A DNA stretch of 12,783 nt from Alphaproteobacteria bacterium (GCA_030428025.1 JAUIBJ010000034.1:1-12783); one strand, 5' to 3'. Shown: positions 1 to 6,411, numbered from the stretch's first letter. Notes: generated from the letters alone by a model not told the origin. Numbers and translations: made by a program.

Positions 1-622
1 CGCCCAGATAATCGAGCTCCTTGTCAAAGATCATGTCCTGGATATAGCCCACGATCCGGTGTGCCTGCAGGTCGGCCAGCGTGGTGATCGGGGCGCTGCG
101 GGACAGATAATCCTCGGAAGCCGCGAGATGCAGCCGGTAATCGGTGATCCTCTGCACTGTCAGCCGTCCGGCCGAAGGCGGGCTGACCGCCACCACCATG
201 TCGGCCTCGCGCCGGGTCAGGTTGAAGACGCGGGGCAGCGCCACGATCTGGATTTCGAGCCCCGGATTCTGCTGCCCGATCCGGTCACAGACCTGCGGCA
301 ACAGGAAATTGGCCGCTCCGTCCGGCGCGCCGATGCGGATCTGGCCCGAAATGCCTGCGGCCTGGCCCGCCATCTCGTCGGCGGCATCCTCCATCGCCTG
401 TTCGGCGCGCACCGCGTGGCCCATCAACCGCTGGCCCGCATCGGTGAGCGCATAGCCGGTGGGCGACTTGGCGAAGAGCGGCGCGCCGAAGGCGGCCTCC
501 AACCTTGCCACGCGCCGGCCCACCGTGGCGGGGTCGAGCTTGAGATGCCGGCCCGCGCGCGACAGGCTTTCGGTGCGCGCGACGGCGAGAAAGATTTTCA
601 GGTCGTCCCACTGGGCGGGCAT
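1..622 (-). CDS. LysR-family transcriptional regulator, C-terminus cut off by window edge
   Basis: The minus-strand reading frame is open from an ATG at 622-620 to the window edge, giving 207 codons without a stop. The N-terminus (MPAQWDDLKIFLAVARTESL) and the following helix-turn-helix (residues about 18-60, with DPATVGRRVARLEAAFGAPL) are typical of LysR regulators. An LTDAGQRL stretch leads into the linker helix, and the effector-binding domain begins near residue 92 (SGQIRIGAPDG). About 90 C-terminal residues of a usual ~300-residue protein lie outside the window. An AAAGG ribosome site sits just upstream of the start. The gene diverges from mmsA with a 100-base gap containing a T-N11-A type palindrome, so by LysR convention it probably controls mmsA and itself. 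The effector is unknown; a valine, propionate or methylmalonate-semialdehyde-related metabolite is an inference from context. Confidence 0.9.
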   Translation of the reverse strand, partial: MPAQWDDLKIFLAVARTESLSRAGRHLKLDPATVGRRVARLEAAFGAPLFAKSPTGYALTDAGQRLMGHAVRAEQAMEDAADEMAGQAAGISGQIRIGAPDGAANFLLPQVCDRIGQQNPGLEIQIVALPRVFNLTRREADMVVAVSPPSAGRLTVQRITDYRLHLAASEDYLSRSAPITTLADLQAHRIVGYIQDMIFDKELDYLG

Positions 623-631
623 GGCTTACCT

Positions 632-645
632 TTGCAGAATTGCAA
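632..645. promoter_or_regulatory. Candidate LysR operator TTGCA-N4-TGCAA
   Basis: A perfect 5+5 inverted repeat, TTGCA-GAAT-TGCAA, lies in the gap between the divergent LysR gene and mmsA. It fits the T-N11-A pattern of LysR-type binding sites. It is 10-23 bases upstream of the regulator's start codon, a position suited to autorepression. A further TTGCAA occurs at 682-687, nearer mmsA, and could be a second half-site for activation. Binding is inferred, not shown. Confidence 0.5.
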
Positions 646-722
646 GACGTTTTTGAGACATTGCCTCTTTTCCCTCCATTTTTGCAACGCTAACCTGCGC
701 GCAAACTGGATGGAGGACTGTC

Positions 723-2222
723 ATGAAGGAATTGACCCACTATATCGGCGGCGAGCATGTGAAGGGCGCGTCGGGCCGGTTTTCGGACGTGTTCAACCCC
801 GCCACCGGCGAGGTGCAGGCGCACTGCCCGCTGGCCTCGGCCGAGGAATTCGGGCGCGCGGTGGAAATCGCCGCCAAGGCGCAGCCCGCCTGGGGCGCCA
901 CCAACCCGCAGCGCCGGGCGCGGGTGATGATGGAATTCGTCCGCCTGCTCAATCGCGACATGGACAAGCTGGCCGAAGCGCTTTCGGCCGAGCACGGCAA
1001 GACCTTCCCGGATGCCAAGGGTGACGTTCAGCGCGGGCTTGAGGTCGTGGAGTATTGCATTGGCGCTCCGCAGCTTCTGAAGGGCGAATTCACCGACAGC
1101 GCCGGCCCCGGCATCGACATGTATTCCATGCGCCAGCCGCTGGGCGTCTGCGGCGGGATCACGCCGTTCAACTTCCCCGCCATGATCCCGATGTGGATGT
1201 TCGCGCCGGCCCTGGCCTGCGGCAACGCCTTCATCCTCAAGCCGTCCGAGCGCGACCCCTCGGTGCCGCTGATGCTGGCCGAGATGCTCGAGGAGGCGGG
1301 CCTGCCCAAAGGCGTGCTGCAGGTGGTGAACGGCGACAAGGAGGCGGTCGACGCGATGCTCGACCATCCGCTGATCCAGTCGATCGGCTTTGTCGGCTCC
1401 ACGCCCATTGCCGAATACATCTATGGCCGCGGCTGTTCAAACGGCAAGCGGGTGCAGTGTTTCGGCGGCGCGAAGAACCACATGATCGTGATGCCCGACG
1501 CCGACATGGACCAGGCGGCGGATGCGCTGGTGGGCGCGGGTTACGGCGCGGCGGGCGAGCGCTGCATGGCGATTTCGGTGGCCGTGCCCGTGGGTGACGA
1601 GACCGCCGACCGGCTGATCGAGAAGCTGGTGCCGCGGATCGAGAAGCTGAAGGTCGGGCCCTATACCGCGGGCGACGACGTGGATTACGGCCCGGTGGTG
1701 ACGCAGGCGGCGAAGGAAAAGATTCTGTCGCTGGTGCAGTCCGGCGTCGATCAGGGCGCGGAACTGGTGGTCGATGGTCGCGATTTCAGCCTGCAGGGCT
1801 ACGAGAACGGCTTCTTCGTCGGCCCGCATCTTTTCGACAAGGTGACACCCGACATGGACATCTACCGTCAGGAGATCTTCGGGCCCGTGCTGTCGACCGT
1901 GCGCGCGGGCTCCTACGAGGAGGCGCTCGGGCTGGCGATGGATCACGAATACGGCAACGGCACGGCGATCTTCACCCGCGACGGCGATGCCGCGCGCGAT
2001 TTCGCCAACCGGATCAATATCGGCATGGTGGGCGTCAACGTTCCGATCCCGGTGCCGCTGGCCTATCACACCTTCGGCGGGTGGAAGAAATCGGGCTTCG
2101 GCGATCTGAACCAGCACGGGCCCGACAGCTTCAAGTTCTACACCCGCACCAAGACCGTCACGGCGCGCTGGCCGTCGGGCATCAAGGAAGGCGGCGAGTT
2201 CAACTTCAAGGCGATGGACTGA
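723..2222 (+). CDS. mmsA: CoA-acylating methylmalonate-semialdehyde dehydrogenase
   Basis: This 499-residue cytoplasmic enzyme should oxidise methylmalonate semialdehyde (and malonate semialdehyde) with NAD+ and CoA to propionyl-CoA (acetyl-CoA), in valine, inositol or beta-alanine breakdown. Visible aldehyde dehydrogenase landmarks are TPFNFP with Asn149, KPSE with Lys173, FVGST at 223-227, catalytic Cys281 in GERCMA and EIFGP with Glu384. The stretch GGAKNH at 248-253 replaces the Glu-containing ELGGK motif of ordinary aldehyde dehydrogenases, which marks the CoA-dependent MmsA/IolA class. The C-terminal VNVPIPVP and FGGWKKSGFGD also match that class. Length is normal. GGAGG at 712-716 sits 6 bases before the ATG. 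No other valine-degradation gene (mmsB, acyl-CoA dehydrogenase) follows; hairpins come directly after the stop, so the gene looks monocistronic and controlled by the divergent LysR protein. Confidence 0.96.
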   Translation: MKELTHYIGGEHVKGASGRFSDVFNPATGEVQAHCPLASAEEFGRAVEIAAKAQPAWGATNPQRRARVMMEFVRLLNRDMDKLAEALSAEHGKTFPDAKGDVQRGLEVVEYCIGAPQLLKGEFTDSAGPGIDMYSMRQPLGVCGGITPFNFPAMIPMWMFAPALACGNAFILKPSERDPSVPLMLAEMLEEAGLPKGVLQVVNGDKEAVDAMLDHPLIQSIGFVGSTPIAEYIYGRGCSNGKRVQCFGGAKNHMIVMPDADMDQAADALVGAGYGAAGERCMAISVAVPVGDETADRLIEKLVPRIEKLKVGPYTAGDDVDYGPVVTQAAKEKILSLVQSGVDQGAELVVDGRDFSLQGYENGFFVGPHLFDKVTPDMDIYRQEIFGPVLSTVRAGSYEEALGLAMDHEYGNGTAIFTRDGDAARDFANRINIGMVGVNVPIPVPLAYHTFGGWKKSGFGDLNQHGPDSFKFYTRTKTVTARWPSGIKEGGEFNFKAMD

Positions 2223-2256
2223 GCCCTTTAGGTTGGCGTGTTGACCCGCAACGTGA

Positions 2257-2279
2257 AGAGCCGGGCGCGACGCGGCTCT
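2257..2279 (+). other. First hairpin downstream of mmsA
   Basis: A perfect 7-bp stem AGAGCCG/CGGCTCT (2257-2263 with 2273-2279) closes a 9-base loop, 34 bases after the mmsA stop. It has no T-run of its own. It may act with the stronger hairpin at 2290-2317 in 3'-end formation or mRNA protection. Both hairpins are preceded or entered by the heptamer ACGTGAA (2251-2257 and 2284-2290). Confidence 0.45.
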
Positions 2280-2289
2280 CGACACGTGA

Positions 2290-2317
2290 ATGCCCTCGCA
2301 GAGACCTGCGAGGGCAT
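2290..2317 (+). terminator. Probable intrinsic terminator of mmsA
   Basis: A perfect 12-bp stem, ATGCCCTCGCAG (2290-2301) paired with CTGCGAGGGCAT (2306-2317), closes a 4-base AGAC loop, 67 bases after the mmsA stop. The following ATTCGTTTGT is only moderately T-rich, so termination may be imperfect. The stem is long and stable, and its position fits a terminator. No gene on either strand follows closely enough to suggest an attenuator. Confidence 0.65.
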
Positions 2318-2343
2318 ATTCGTTTGTCCGGTGGGCTGTGCGG

Positions 2344-2572
2344 GACGGAGCGGTCGTTCGGCACGCGCCGCGCGATTGCCAGACCGCGGGATGGCGATCT
2401 GGCCTGGGATCGATGCGCTTTATCTCCGCCACATCCGGAAAACCCGTGAGCGGCGCGCTTGCGTCCCCAAATCGCCAGCCCGGGGGGCGGTCTGGCGATC
2501 GCGCGGCGCCTGCGGCGCTGTTCGCGCGAGGGCGCCTTGCCCGACCCGCTTGTCGCGCGCGACCGTTCCGTC
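2344..2572. repeat. Composite inverted-repeat element, REP/BIME-like
   Basis: The core is a 23-base arm at 2365-2387 repeated inverted at 2487-2509 with one mismatch (a G-U pair in RNA). The similarity continues inward: 2388-2402 matches the inverse of 2467-2481 at 13 of 15 positions, after a 5-base G insertion (2482-2486). An outer pair, 2344-2356 and 2560-2572, matches at 12 of 13. Each inner arm also folds on itself; for instance ATCGCCAG at 2471-2478 pairs with CTGGCGAT at 2492-2499. Two inverted copies of a ~40-base palindromic unit around a 64-base spacer resemble a REP doublet. No open frame or transposase is associated. Whether it recurs elsewhere in the genome cannot be seen here. 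Confidence 0.6.
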
Positions 2573-2619
2573 GTGATCGTGGCCCCGGTCTTGCCGGGAC
2601 AATCAGAATTCCGCCACGG

Positions 2620-2640
2620 GCCCCGGGAAATGCCCGGGGC
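2620..2640 (-). terminator. Possible 3'-end hairpin of the DsrE-like gene
   Basis: A perfect 8-bp stem GCCCCGGG/CCCGGGGC (2620-2627 with 2633-2640) closes a 5-base loop, about 18 bases beyond the minus-strand stop codon at 2659-2661. On that strand no T-run follows it. It may be a weak or Rho-assisted terminator or an mRNA-stabilising 3' structure. Confidence 0.4.
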
Positions 2641-2658
2641 GCTGCTCGTCGGCCGGGC

Positions 2659-3111
2659 TTACCAGCTCAGCGTCTGCATCCCCTCGCGGAACAGCCAGCT
2701 TTCCACCAGCGGCCAGGTGCCCATCACCACGCCGTCGATGTAATCCTCCTCGCCCAGCCCGGCGGCGCTGGAACAGGCGGCGCACATGATCACCGTGCCG
2801 CCATCGGCGATGAAGGCCGTCAGCATGTCGTGGATCGAGGTGCCGTCCTCGGCCATCAGGCCGTGGATATGGCTGGCCCGGTTCTTGTCGGCCAGATAGA
2901 CCGCCCGCACGTTCAGCCAGATCGCGGTGTCGTGGCCGTTCTTTAGCGCCCGCTCGTGGGCGAACATGATCGCCTTCGCGGCCGACCACGTATCATCCGT
3001 CGTCAGGTTCACGAACAGACCACGCTTGTCCTCGTCGGCATGGGCGGCCATGGGCGCGAATGTCAGGGCGAGCATCAGGGCCAGCGCCATTTTCATCAGT
3101 CCGAGTCGCAT
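2659..3111 (-). CDS. Exported DsrE-family protein with CxxC motif
   Basis: This is a 150-residue protein with an N-terminal signal peptide: basic start, hydrophobic core at about residues 7-20, and an AHA-D cleavage site after residue 25. The mature part reads as a DsrE/DsrF-like alpha/beta fold: GLFVNLTTDD near the start, an alpha-helical AAKAIMFAHERAL segment, and the motif VIMCAACSSAAGL with Cys110 and Cys113. In cytoplasmic DsrE/TusD relatives a cysteine in this area carries sulfur; a periplasmic version could handle sulfur or thiol redox, but the substrate is unknown. I chose the ATG at 3111 because GGAG lies 6 bases upstream. A GTG at 3135 would add 8 residues but would put that ribosome site inside the gene. 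It stands alone, divergent from the nitronate monooxygenase gene. Confidence 0.82.
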   Translation of the reverse strand: MRLGLMKMALALMLALTFAPMAAHADEDKRGLFVNLTTDDTWSAAKAIMFAHERALKNGHDTAIWLNVRAVYLADKNRASHIHGLMAEDGTSIHDMLTAFIADGGTVIMCAACSSAAGLGEEDYIDGVVMGTWPLVESWLFREGMQTLSW

Positions 3112-3277
3112 TGCTATCTCCGTTTTTGTAATCACGCGCGGAATCTGCCAGTTCGCACCGATCGCCGCATTGATCTGAGTGTCTGTGTCGAGGGCCGGCG
3201 CGATGGACGAACCGCGTGCCGGCTGCTAGCGTGGGTCGATGGGCAAAGGCCCGCCCCGAACGTGAGGAGACCCGATC
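3112..3277. promoter_or_regulatory. Divergent promoter region, DsrE-like gene / nitronate monooxygenase gene
   Basis: These 166 bases must contain the starts of both divergent transcripts, but I see no convincing -35/-10 pair. An imperfect hairpin built on GCCGGC at 3194-3199 and GCCGGC at 3218-3223 (with additional inner G-C pairs) would lie in the 5' leader of the plus-strand gene. GAGGAG at 3264-3269 is the ribosome site for the ATG at 3278. Confidence 0.4.
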
Positions 3278-4324
3278 ATGTGGCCCGACACGCGCCTGTG
3301 TGACCTTCTCGGAATCGACCATCCAATCATCCAGGCGCCGATGGCGGGCACCACCACGCCGGCCATGGCGGCGGCGGTGTCGAATGCCGGAGGGCTCGGC
3401 TCTCACGGATGCGCCGCCCTGTCGGCGGAGGGGCTGGCCGAGGATATGGGCGCGCTGGCGAAGGCCACCAACCGGGCGGTAAACCTGAATTTCTTCTGCC
3501 ATGTGCCGCCCGAGATGACCGAGGCGCGGCACGCGGCCATTCTGGCGGCCATGGCGCCGCATTACCAAGCCGCGGGCGTGGATCCGCCCGAGGAGATGCC
3601 GCAGGCGGGGCTGCATCCCTTCGGCGCCACCCATCTGGAGCGGCTTCTGGCCCGCCCGCCCGCCGTGGTGAGCTTTCATTTCGGCCTGCCGGAACGCGAG
3701 GCGGTGGCGGCGCTGAAGGAGGCGGGCTGTCGGATTCTCTGCTCCGCCACAACCGTGGCCGAGGCGCGCTGGCTGGAGGAGCGGGGCGTCGATGCGATCA
3801 TTGCCCAGGGCTGGGAGGCGGGTGGCCATCGCGGCGTCTTCCTTGATGTCGCGCATGACGCGCAGGTGGGGCTGATGGCGCTCGTTCCGCAGGTGGCCGA
3901 TGCGGTGAAGGTGCCGGTGATCGCCGCAGGGGGCATCGCCGACGGGCGTGGCATCGCTGCCGCCTTCGCGCTCGGCGCCTCGGGCGTGCAGATCGGCACC
4001 GGCTTCATCACCGTGCCCGAGGCGGGCCGCAAGCCCCATCACCACGAGGCGCTGGCGGAAAGCCGGGACGACAGTAGCCGTGTGACACGCGCCGGATCGG
4101 GCCGGGTGGCACGCGCCCACCGCACCCCGTGGATCGACGCCATGGCCGAGGTCGAGCCGGCGCCCTTTCCGTTGATGTACCATTACACCGCCCCCCTTCA
4201 GCACGCGGAGCCGGAGGCGCATCAGTTCTCGCTTTACGGGCAAAGCGCCGCGCTGGCGCCCACGGGCGGAGCCGGGGCGCGGCTGGAGCGTCTGGTGGAG
4301 GAGGCCCGCGCTGCCTTGGGCTAG
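3278..4324 (+). CDS. Nitronate monooxygenase family flavoprotein (2-nitropropane dioxygenase-like)
   Basis: This 348-residue TIM-barrel flavoenzyme probably oxidises alkyl nitronates with FMN and O2 to carbonyl compounds and nitrite, a detoxification role in the cytoplasm. The start IDHPIIQAPMAG (13-24) is the FMN-proximal first strand of the family. GWEAGGHRG at 178-186 contains the family's active-site His184. VIAAGGIADGRG (214-225) and GASGVQIGTGF (233-243) form the phosphate-binding end of the barrel. SGRVAR at 274-279 corresponds to the usual SGRPAR. Length is typical. GAGGAG lies upstream of the chosen ATG with good spacing. The stop codon overlaps that of the convergent lipoprotein gene. 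Related enzymes in this family include enoyl-ACP reductase FabK, so the exact substrate is not certain. Confidence 0.9.
   Translation: MWPDTRLCDLLGIDHPIIQAPMAGTTTPAMAAAVSNAGGLGSHGCAALSAEGLAEDMGALAKATNRAVNLNFFCHVPPEMTEARHAAILAAMAPHYQAAGVDPPEEMPQAGLHPFGATHLERLLARPPAVVSFHFGLPEREAVAALKEAGCRILCSATTVAEARWLEERGVDAIIAQGWEAGGHRGVFLDVAHDAQVGLMALVPQVADAVKVPVIAAGGIADGRGIAAAFALGASGVQIGTGFITVPEAGRKPHHHEALAESRDDSSRVTRAGSGRVARAHRTPWIDAMAEVEPAPFPLMYHYTAPLQHAEPEAHQFSLYGQSAALAPTGGAGARLERLVEEARAALG
4321..4324. other. Convergent genes sharing CTAG as both stop codons
   Basis: The plus-strand gene stops with TAG at 4322-4324, and the minus-strand gene stops with TAG read from 4323 to 4321. The palindrome CTAG therefore ends both reading frames. 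There is no room for an intergenic terminator, so each transcript must run into the other gene antisense. Confidence 0.9.
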
Positions 4325-5067
4325 AGGTATTTCATTCGCGCAACGATGTTGAGAAGCGGGTTTGTTCCCGTTCTCAAGGCTCGCAGGTGCGAATCCCGCA
4401 CGATCCGGCGCCAGGCGTCGTCGGTGGGGACGGGAACGCCCATCGCCCGGGCATAGTCCTGTCGGTGCAGCGCCGCGACGCGGGCGATGTTGTAGACCTT
4501 GGCGGGTGGGCGGAAGGCTTCTGCATCGGCCTCCGCCACCGGGATCGGCCCGGTCCGGCAGTAAAATCCCCTTTCGGACTGAATGGTGACGCCGTCGCGG
4601 AAGTAAACGTGCACCATGCGCCTGCCGAGGGACCGGCTGCAACCGGTGCTCGAGGCCGGTTCCAGCACATCGCCCGCCACCGGGAAGATGAAGCTGTTGG
4701 AGTTGCGCATATGCTCGACCAGCCGCCGGGCGCAGCTTTCGTCCTCGGGTCGGCCGACAGAACGGCACGCATTCGCGACCCACAGGGCCACGTCCTTTGC
4801 GGCGGGATTGAGTACGTAGACCACGCCCGTCAGCCCGCCGGCCTCATAGACGCATCGGCGCACGTCGAAGCCGTCATACGCCGGGTCGGGAATATCGGCC
4901 TCGGCGCAGTTGCGCGCGACATACTGCCCCGGCCGGATGTCGCCCAGGGCGCGGGTGGCGGTCGCGTAGGTGGCGGAGTCCGTCACGTCTGGCGGCGGCG
5001 GACGGCCTGGCCGCTCGCAGGACGCCACGAGACACAGGAAAAGCGGAAGAAGAAGCGACAAGCGCAT
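4321..5067 (-). CDS. Cys-rich lipoprotein of unknown function
   Basis: I do not recognise the family. The 248-residue product starts with a hydrophobic signal (MRLSLLLPLFLCLVASC) ending in a lipobox VASC, so Cys17 should be lipidated and the protein anchored in an envelope membrane. A Pro-rich linker (about 19-27) follows. The mature part has six further cysteines at 54, 72, 101, 112, 143 and 170, an even number that suits periplasmic disulfides. Segments such as GVVYVLNPAAKDVALWVANAC and RMVHVYFRDGV look like folded alpha/beta structure. The start at 5067 is supported by GGGAG just upstream and by the signal sequence; a longer frame upstream lacks either. The stop codon overlaps that of the nitronate monooxygenase gene on the other strand. 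It diverges from the YbdK-like gene with a 213-base gap. Confidence 0.75.
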   Translation of the reverse strand: MRLSLLLPLFLCLVASCERPGRPPPPDVTDSATYATATRALGDIRPGQYVARNCAEADIPDPAYDGFDVRRCVYEAGGLTGVVYVLNPAAKDVALWVANACRSVGRPEDESCARRLVEHMRNSNSFIFPVAGDVLEPASSTGCSRSLGRRMVHVYFRDGVTIQSERGFYCRTGPIPVAEADAEAFRPPAKVYNIARVAALHRQDYARAMGVPVPTDDAWRRIVRDSHLRALRTGTNPLLNIVARMKYL

Positions 5068-5233
5068 GGAAATCTCCCAGATCAGAAATCTGTCGGGCCG
5101 GCGGGTCCGTGCCCCGAGACCCGAGGCCGTCAATACCGCTCATCCTAGCAGAAACGGCGCCTCGCGCGAACCACGGCGGAGCCCGCTGCGGAGACGGGCC
5201 GAGCACCGGGGCGCGGCTTGCCTCTTGGCATGG

Positions 5234-5274
5234 CGGCACTTTCGGGTTTTTGTGGGGAAAACCACGAAAGGCCG
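5234..5274 (+). promoter_or_regulatory. Hairpin that buries the ribosome binding site of the YbdK-like gene
   Basis: In the leader, CTTTCGGGTTTT (5239-5250) pairs with AAAACC (5258-5263) and CGAAAG (5265-5270), leaving only A5264 unpaired and a 7-base loop. The stem extends outward by four pairs (5234-5237 with 5271-5274) past one bulged A at 5238, for about 16 pairs in total. The GAAAGG at 5266-5271, the only good Shine-Dalgarno sequence before the ATG at 5281, is entirely in the 3' strand of the stem. Such a structure would limit translation unless it is opened. The mechanism (temperature, protein, small RNA) is not visible, and transcription must start upstream of 5234 for it to form. Confidence 0.55.
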
Positions 5275-5280
5275 GGACAT

Positions 5281-6408
5281 ATGACCGAACCGGAATTCAC
5301 CATCGGGATCGAGGAGGAATACCTTCTCGTCGACCGCGACAGCCTGGCGCTGGCCGAGGCGCCGCCGGAGCTGATGGAGGCCTGTCAGGAGGAAATCCAG
5401 GGCCAGGTGGCGCCGGAATTCCTGAAATGCCAGATCGAGATCGGTACCAAGGTCTGCCGTAATGTGACCGAGGCCCGCGAGGATTTGCGGCGGCTGCGCT
5501 CCTGCGTCTCGGAACAGGCGGCCAAACACAACCTCGCCCCCATCGCCGCCTCCTGCCATCCGTTTTCCGACTGGCGCGAGCAGCACCATACCGACAAGGA
5601 ACGCTACAACGCCCTGCATGACGATCTGGCCGGCGTGGTGCGGCGGATGCTGATCTGCGGGATGCATGTGCATGTGGGGGTGGACGCGCCCGACCGTCGT
5701 ATCGACTTGATGAACCAGCTCAGCTATTTCCTGCCGCATCTTCTGGCGCTGAGCTGTTCCTCGCCCTTCTGGCAGGGGCGCGATACCGGGCTCGACAGCT
5801 ACCGGCTGACCGTCTTCGACAACCTGCCGCGCACCGGCCTGCCGCCACGGATGGAAAGCTTTGGCGAGTTCGAACGCTCGGTGAAGATCCTGACCGACCT
5901 GGGTGTGATCGAGGACGCCTCGAAGATCTGGTGGGATCTGCGGCCCTCGTCGAAATTCCCGACGCTGGAATCGCGCATCTGCGACGTGCAGCCGCGGCTG
6001 GAACACACGCTGACCCTGGCGGCGCTGACCCAGGCGATCACCCGGATGCTGTGGCGTCTGGCCACGCATAACCAGCGCTGGCGCATCTACGACAGCTTTC
6101 TTGTGGCCGAGAACAGATGGCGCGCGCAGCGTTACGGTACCCGCGAGGGGCTGATCGACCTCGGCCTGGGAGAGATCGTGCCGATGGCGCAGCTGGTCGG
6201 TGAGATCCTGGAACTGGTGCAGGAGGACGCGGAACATTTCGACGCGCTGGCCGACGTCGGGCGGGCGGGCGAGATCGTCGAGACCGGCACCAGTGCCAAC
6301 CGCCAGCGTCAGGTCTATGTCGAGGCGCTGGAGGCGGGGTACGAGCGCGATCAGGCGCTTCAGGCGGTGGTGCGGCATCTGATCGAGGAATTCCACGCCG
6401 ATCTGTGA
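5281..6408 (+). CDS. YbdK-type carboxylate-amine ligase (glutamate-cysteine ligase family 2)
   Basis: This 375-residue ATP-grasp-like ligase belongs to the GCS2/YbdK family, which forms amide bonds between a carboxylate and an amine with ATP; E. coli YbdK has weak glutamate-cysteine ligase activity. Visible family motifs are GIEEEYLLVD at 9-18, CGMHVHVGV at 126-134, SSPFWQGRDTGLDSYR at 160-175, WWDLRPSSKFPTLE at 217-230 with SRICD directly after, and ENRWRAQRYG at 277-286. The acidic residues of GIEEE and the HVHVG histidines are the expected metal/nucleotide ligands. Length matches the family (about 370). The start at 5281 is chosen because the family begins close to the GIEEE motif and GAAAGG precedes it. 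The physiological substrate is unknown. The leader hairpin suggests translational control. It lies 111 bases upstream of coaD on the same strand. Confidence 0.92.
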   Translation: MTEPEFTIGIEEEYLLVDRDSLALAEAPPELMEACQEEIQGQVAPEFLKCQIEIGTKVCRNVTEAREDLRRLRSCVSEQAAKHNLAPIAASCHPFSDWREQHHTDKERYNALHDDLAGVVRRMLICGMHVHVGVDAPDRRIDLMNQLSYFLPHLLALSCSSPFWQGRDTGLDSYRLTVFDNLPRTGLPPRMESFGEFERSVKILTDLGVIEDASKIWWDLRPSSKFPTLESRICDVQPRLEHTLTLAALTQAITRMLWRLATHNQRWRIYDSFLVAENRWRAQRYGTREGLIDLGLGEIVPMAQLVGEILELVQEDAEHFDALADVGRAGEIVETGTSANRQRQVYVEALEAGYERDQALQAVVRHLIEEFHADL

Positions 6409-6411
6409 CGA

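Larger units (their letters stand above)
2318..2658. other. Gene-free stretch between mmsA and the DsrE-like gene
   Basis: Beyond the terminator hairpin, about 340 bases hold no credible gene. Short open frames occur on both strands, but they run through the inverted repeat, are rich in Arg, Ala and Pro, and lack ribosome sites, as expected of GC-rich non-coding DNA. The content is the composite inverted repeat plus two GC hairpins near the 3' end of the minus-strand DsrE-like gene: CCCGG/CCGGG at 2584-2598 and the 8-bp stem at 2620-2640. Confidence 0.7.

Noticed and set aside
2344..2572. Insertion sequence with terminal inverted repeats
   Set aside because: The enclosed spacer is only 64 bases with no transposase frame, and no target-site duplication was seen; a REP-like doublet or miniature element fits better.
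2238..2946. Plus-strand short frames in the region after mmsA
   Set aside because: They run through the terminator hairpins and inverted repeat, are Arg/Ala/Pro-rich, lack ribosome sites and share no motif with known proteins.
3112..3135. GTG at 3135 as start of the DsrE-like gene
   Set aside because: The GGAG ribosome site lies between this GTG and the ATG at 3111, so the ATG is the better start, and it also gives a cleaner signal peptide.
2993..4783. A 596-codon open frame on the minus strand opposite the nitronate monooxygenase gene
   Set aside because: Composition is Arg/His/Gly-rich with no domain, it lies antisense to a well-supported enzyme, and it cuts across the lipoprotein and DsrE-like genes. 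High-GC DNA gives such long empty frames.
5068..5133. N-terminal extension of the lipoprotein gene
   Set aside because: It would place the signal sequence inside the protein and ignore the GGGAG site just before the ATG at 5067.
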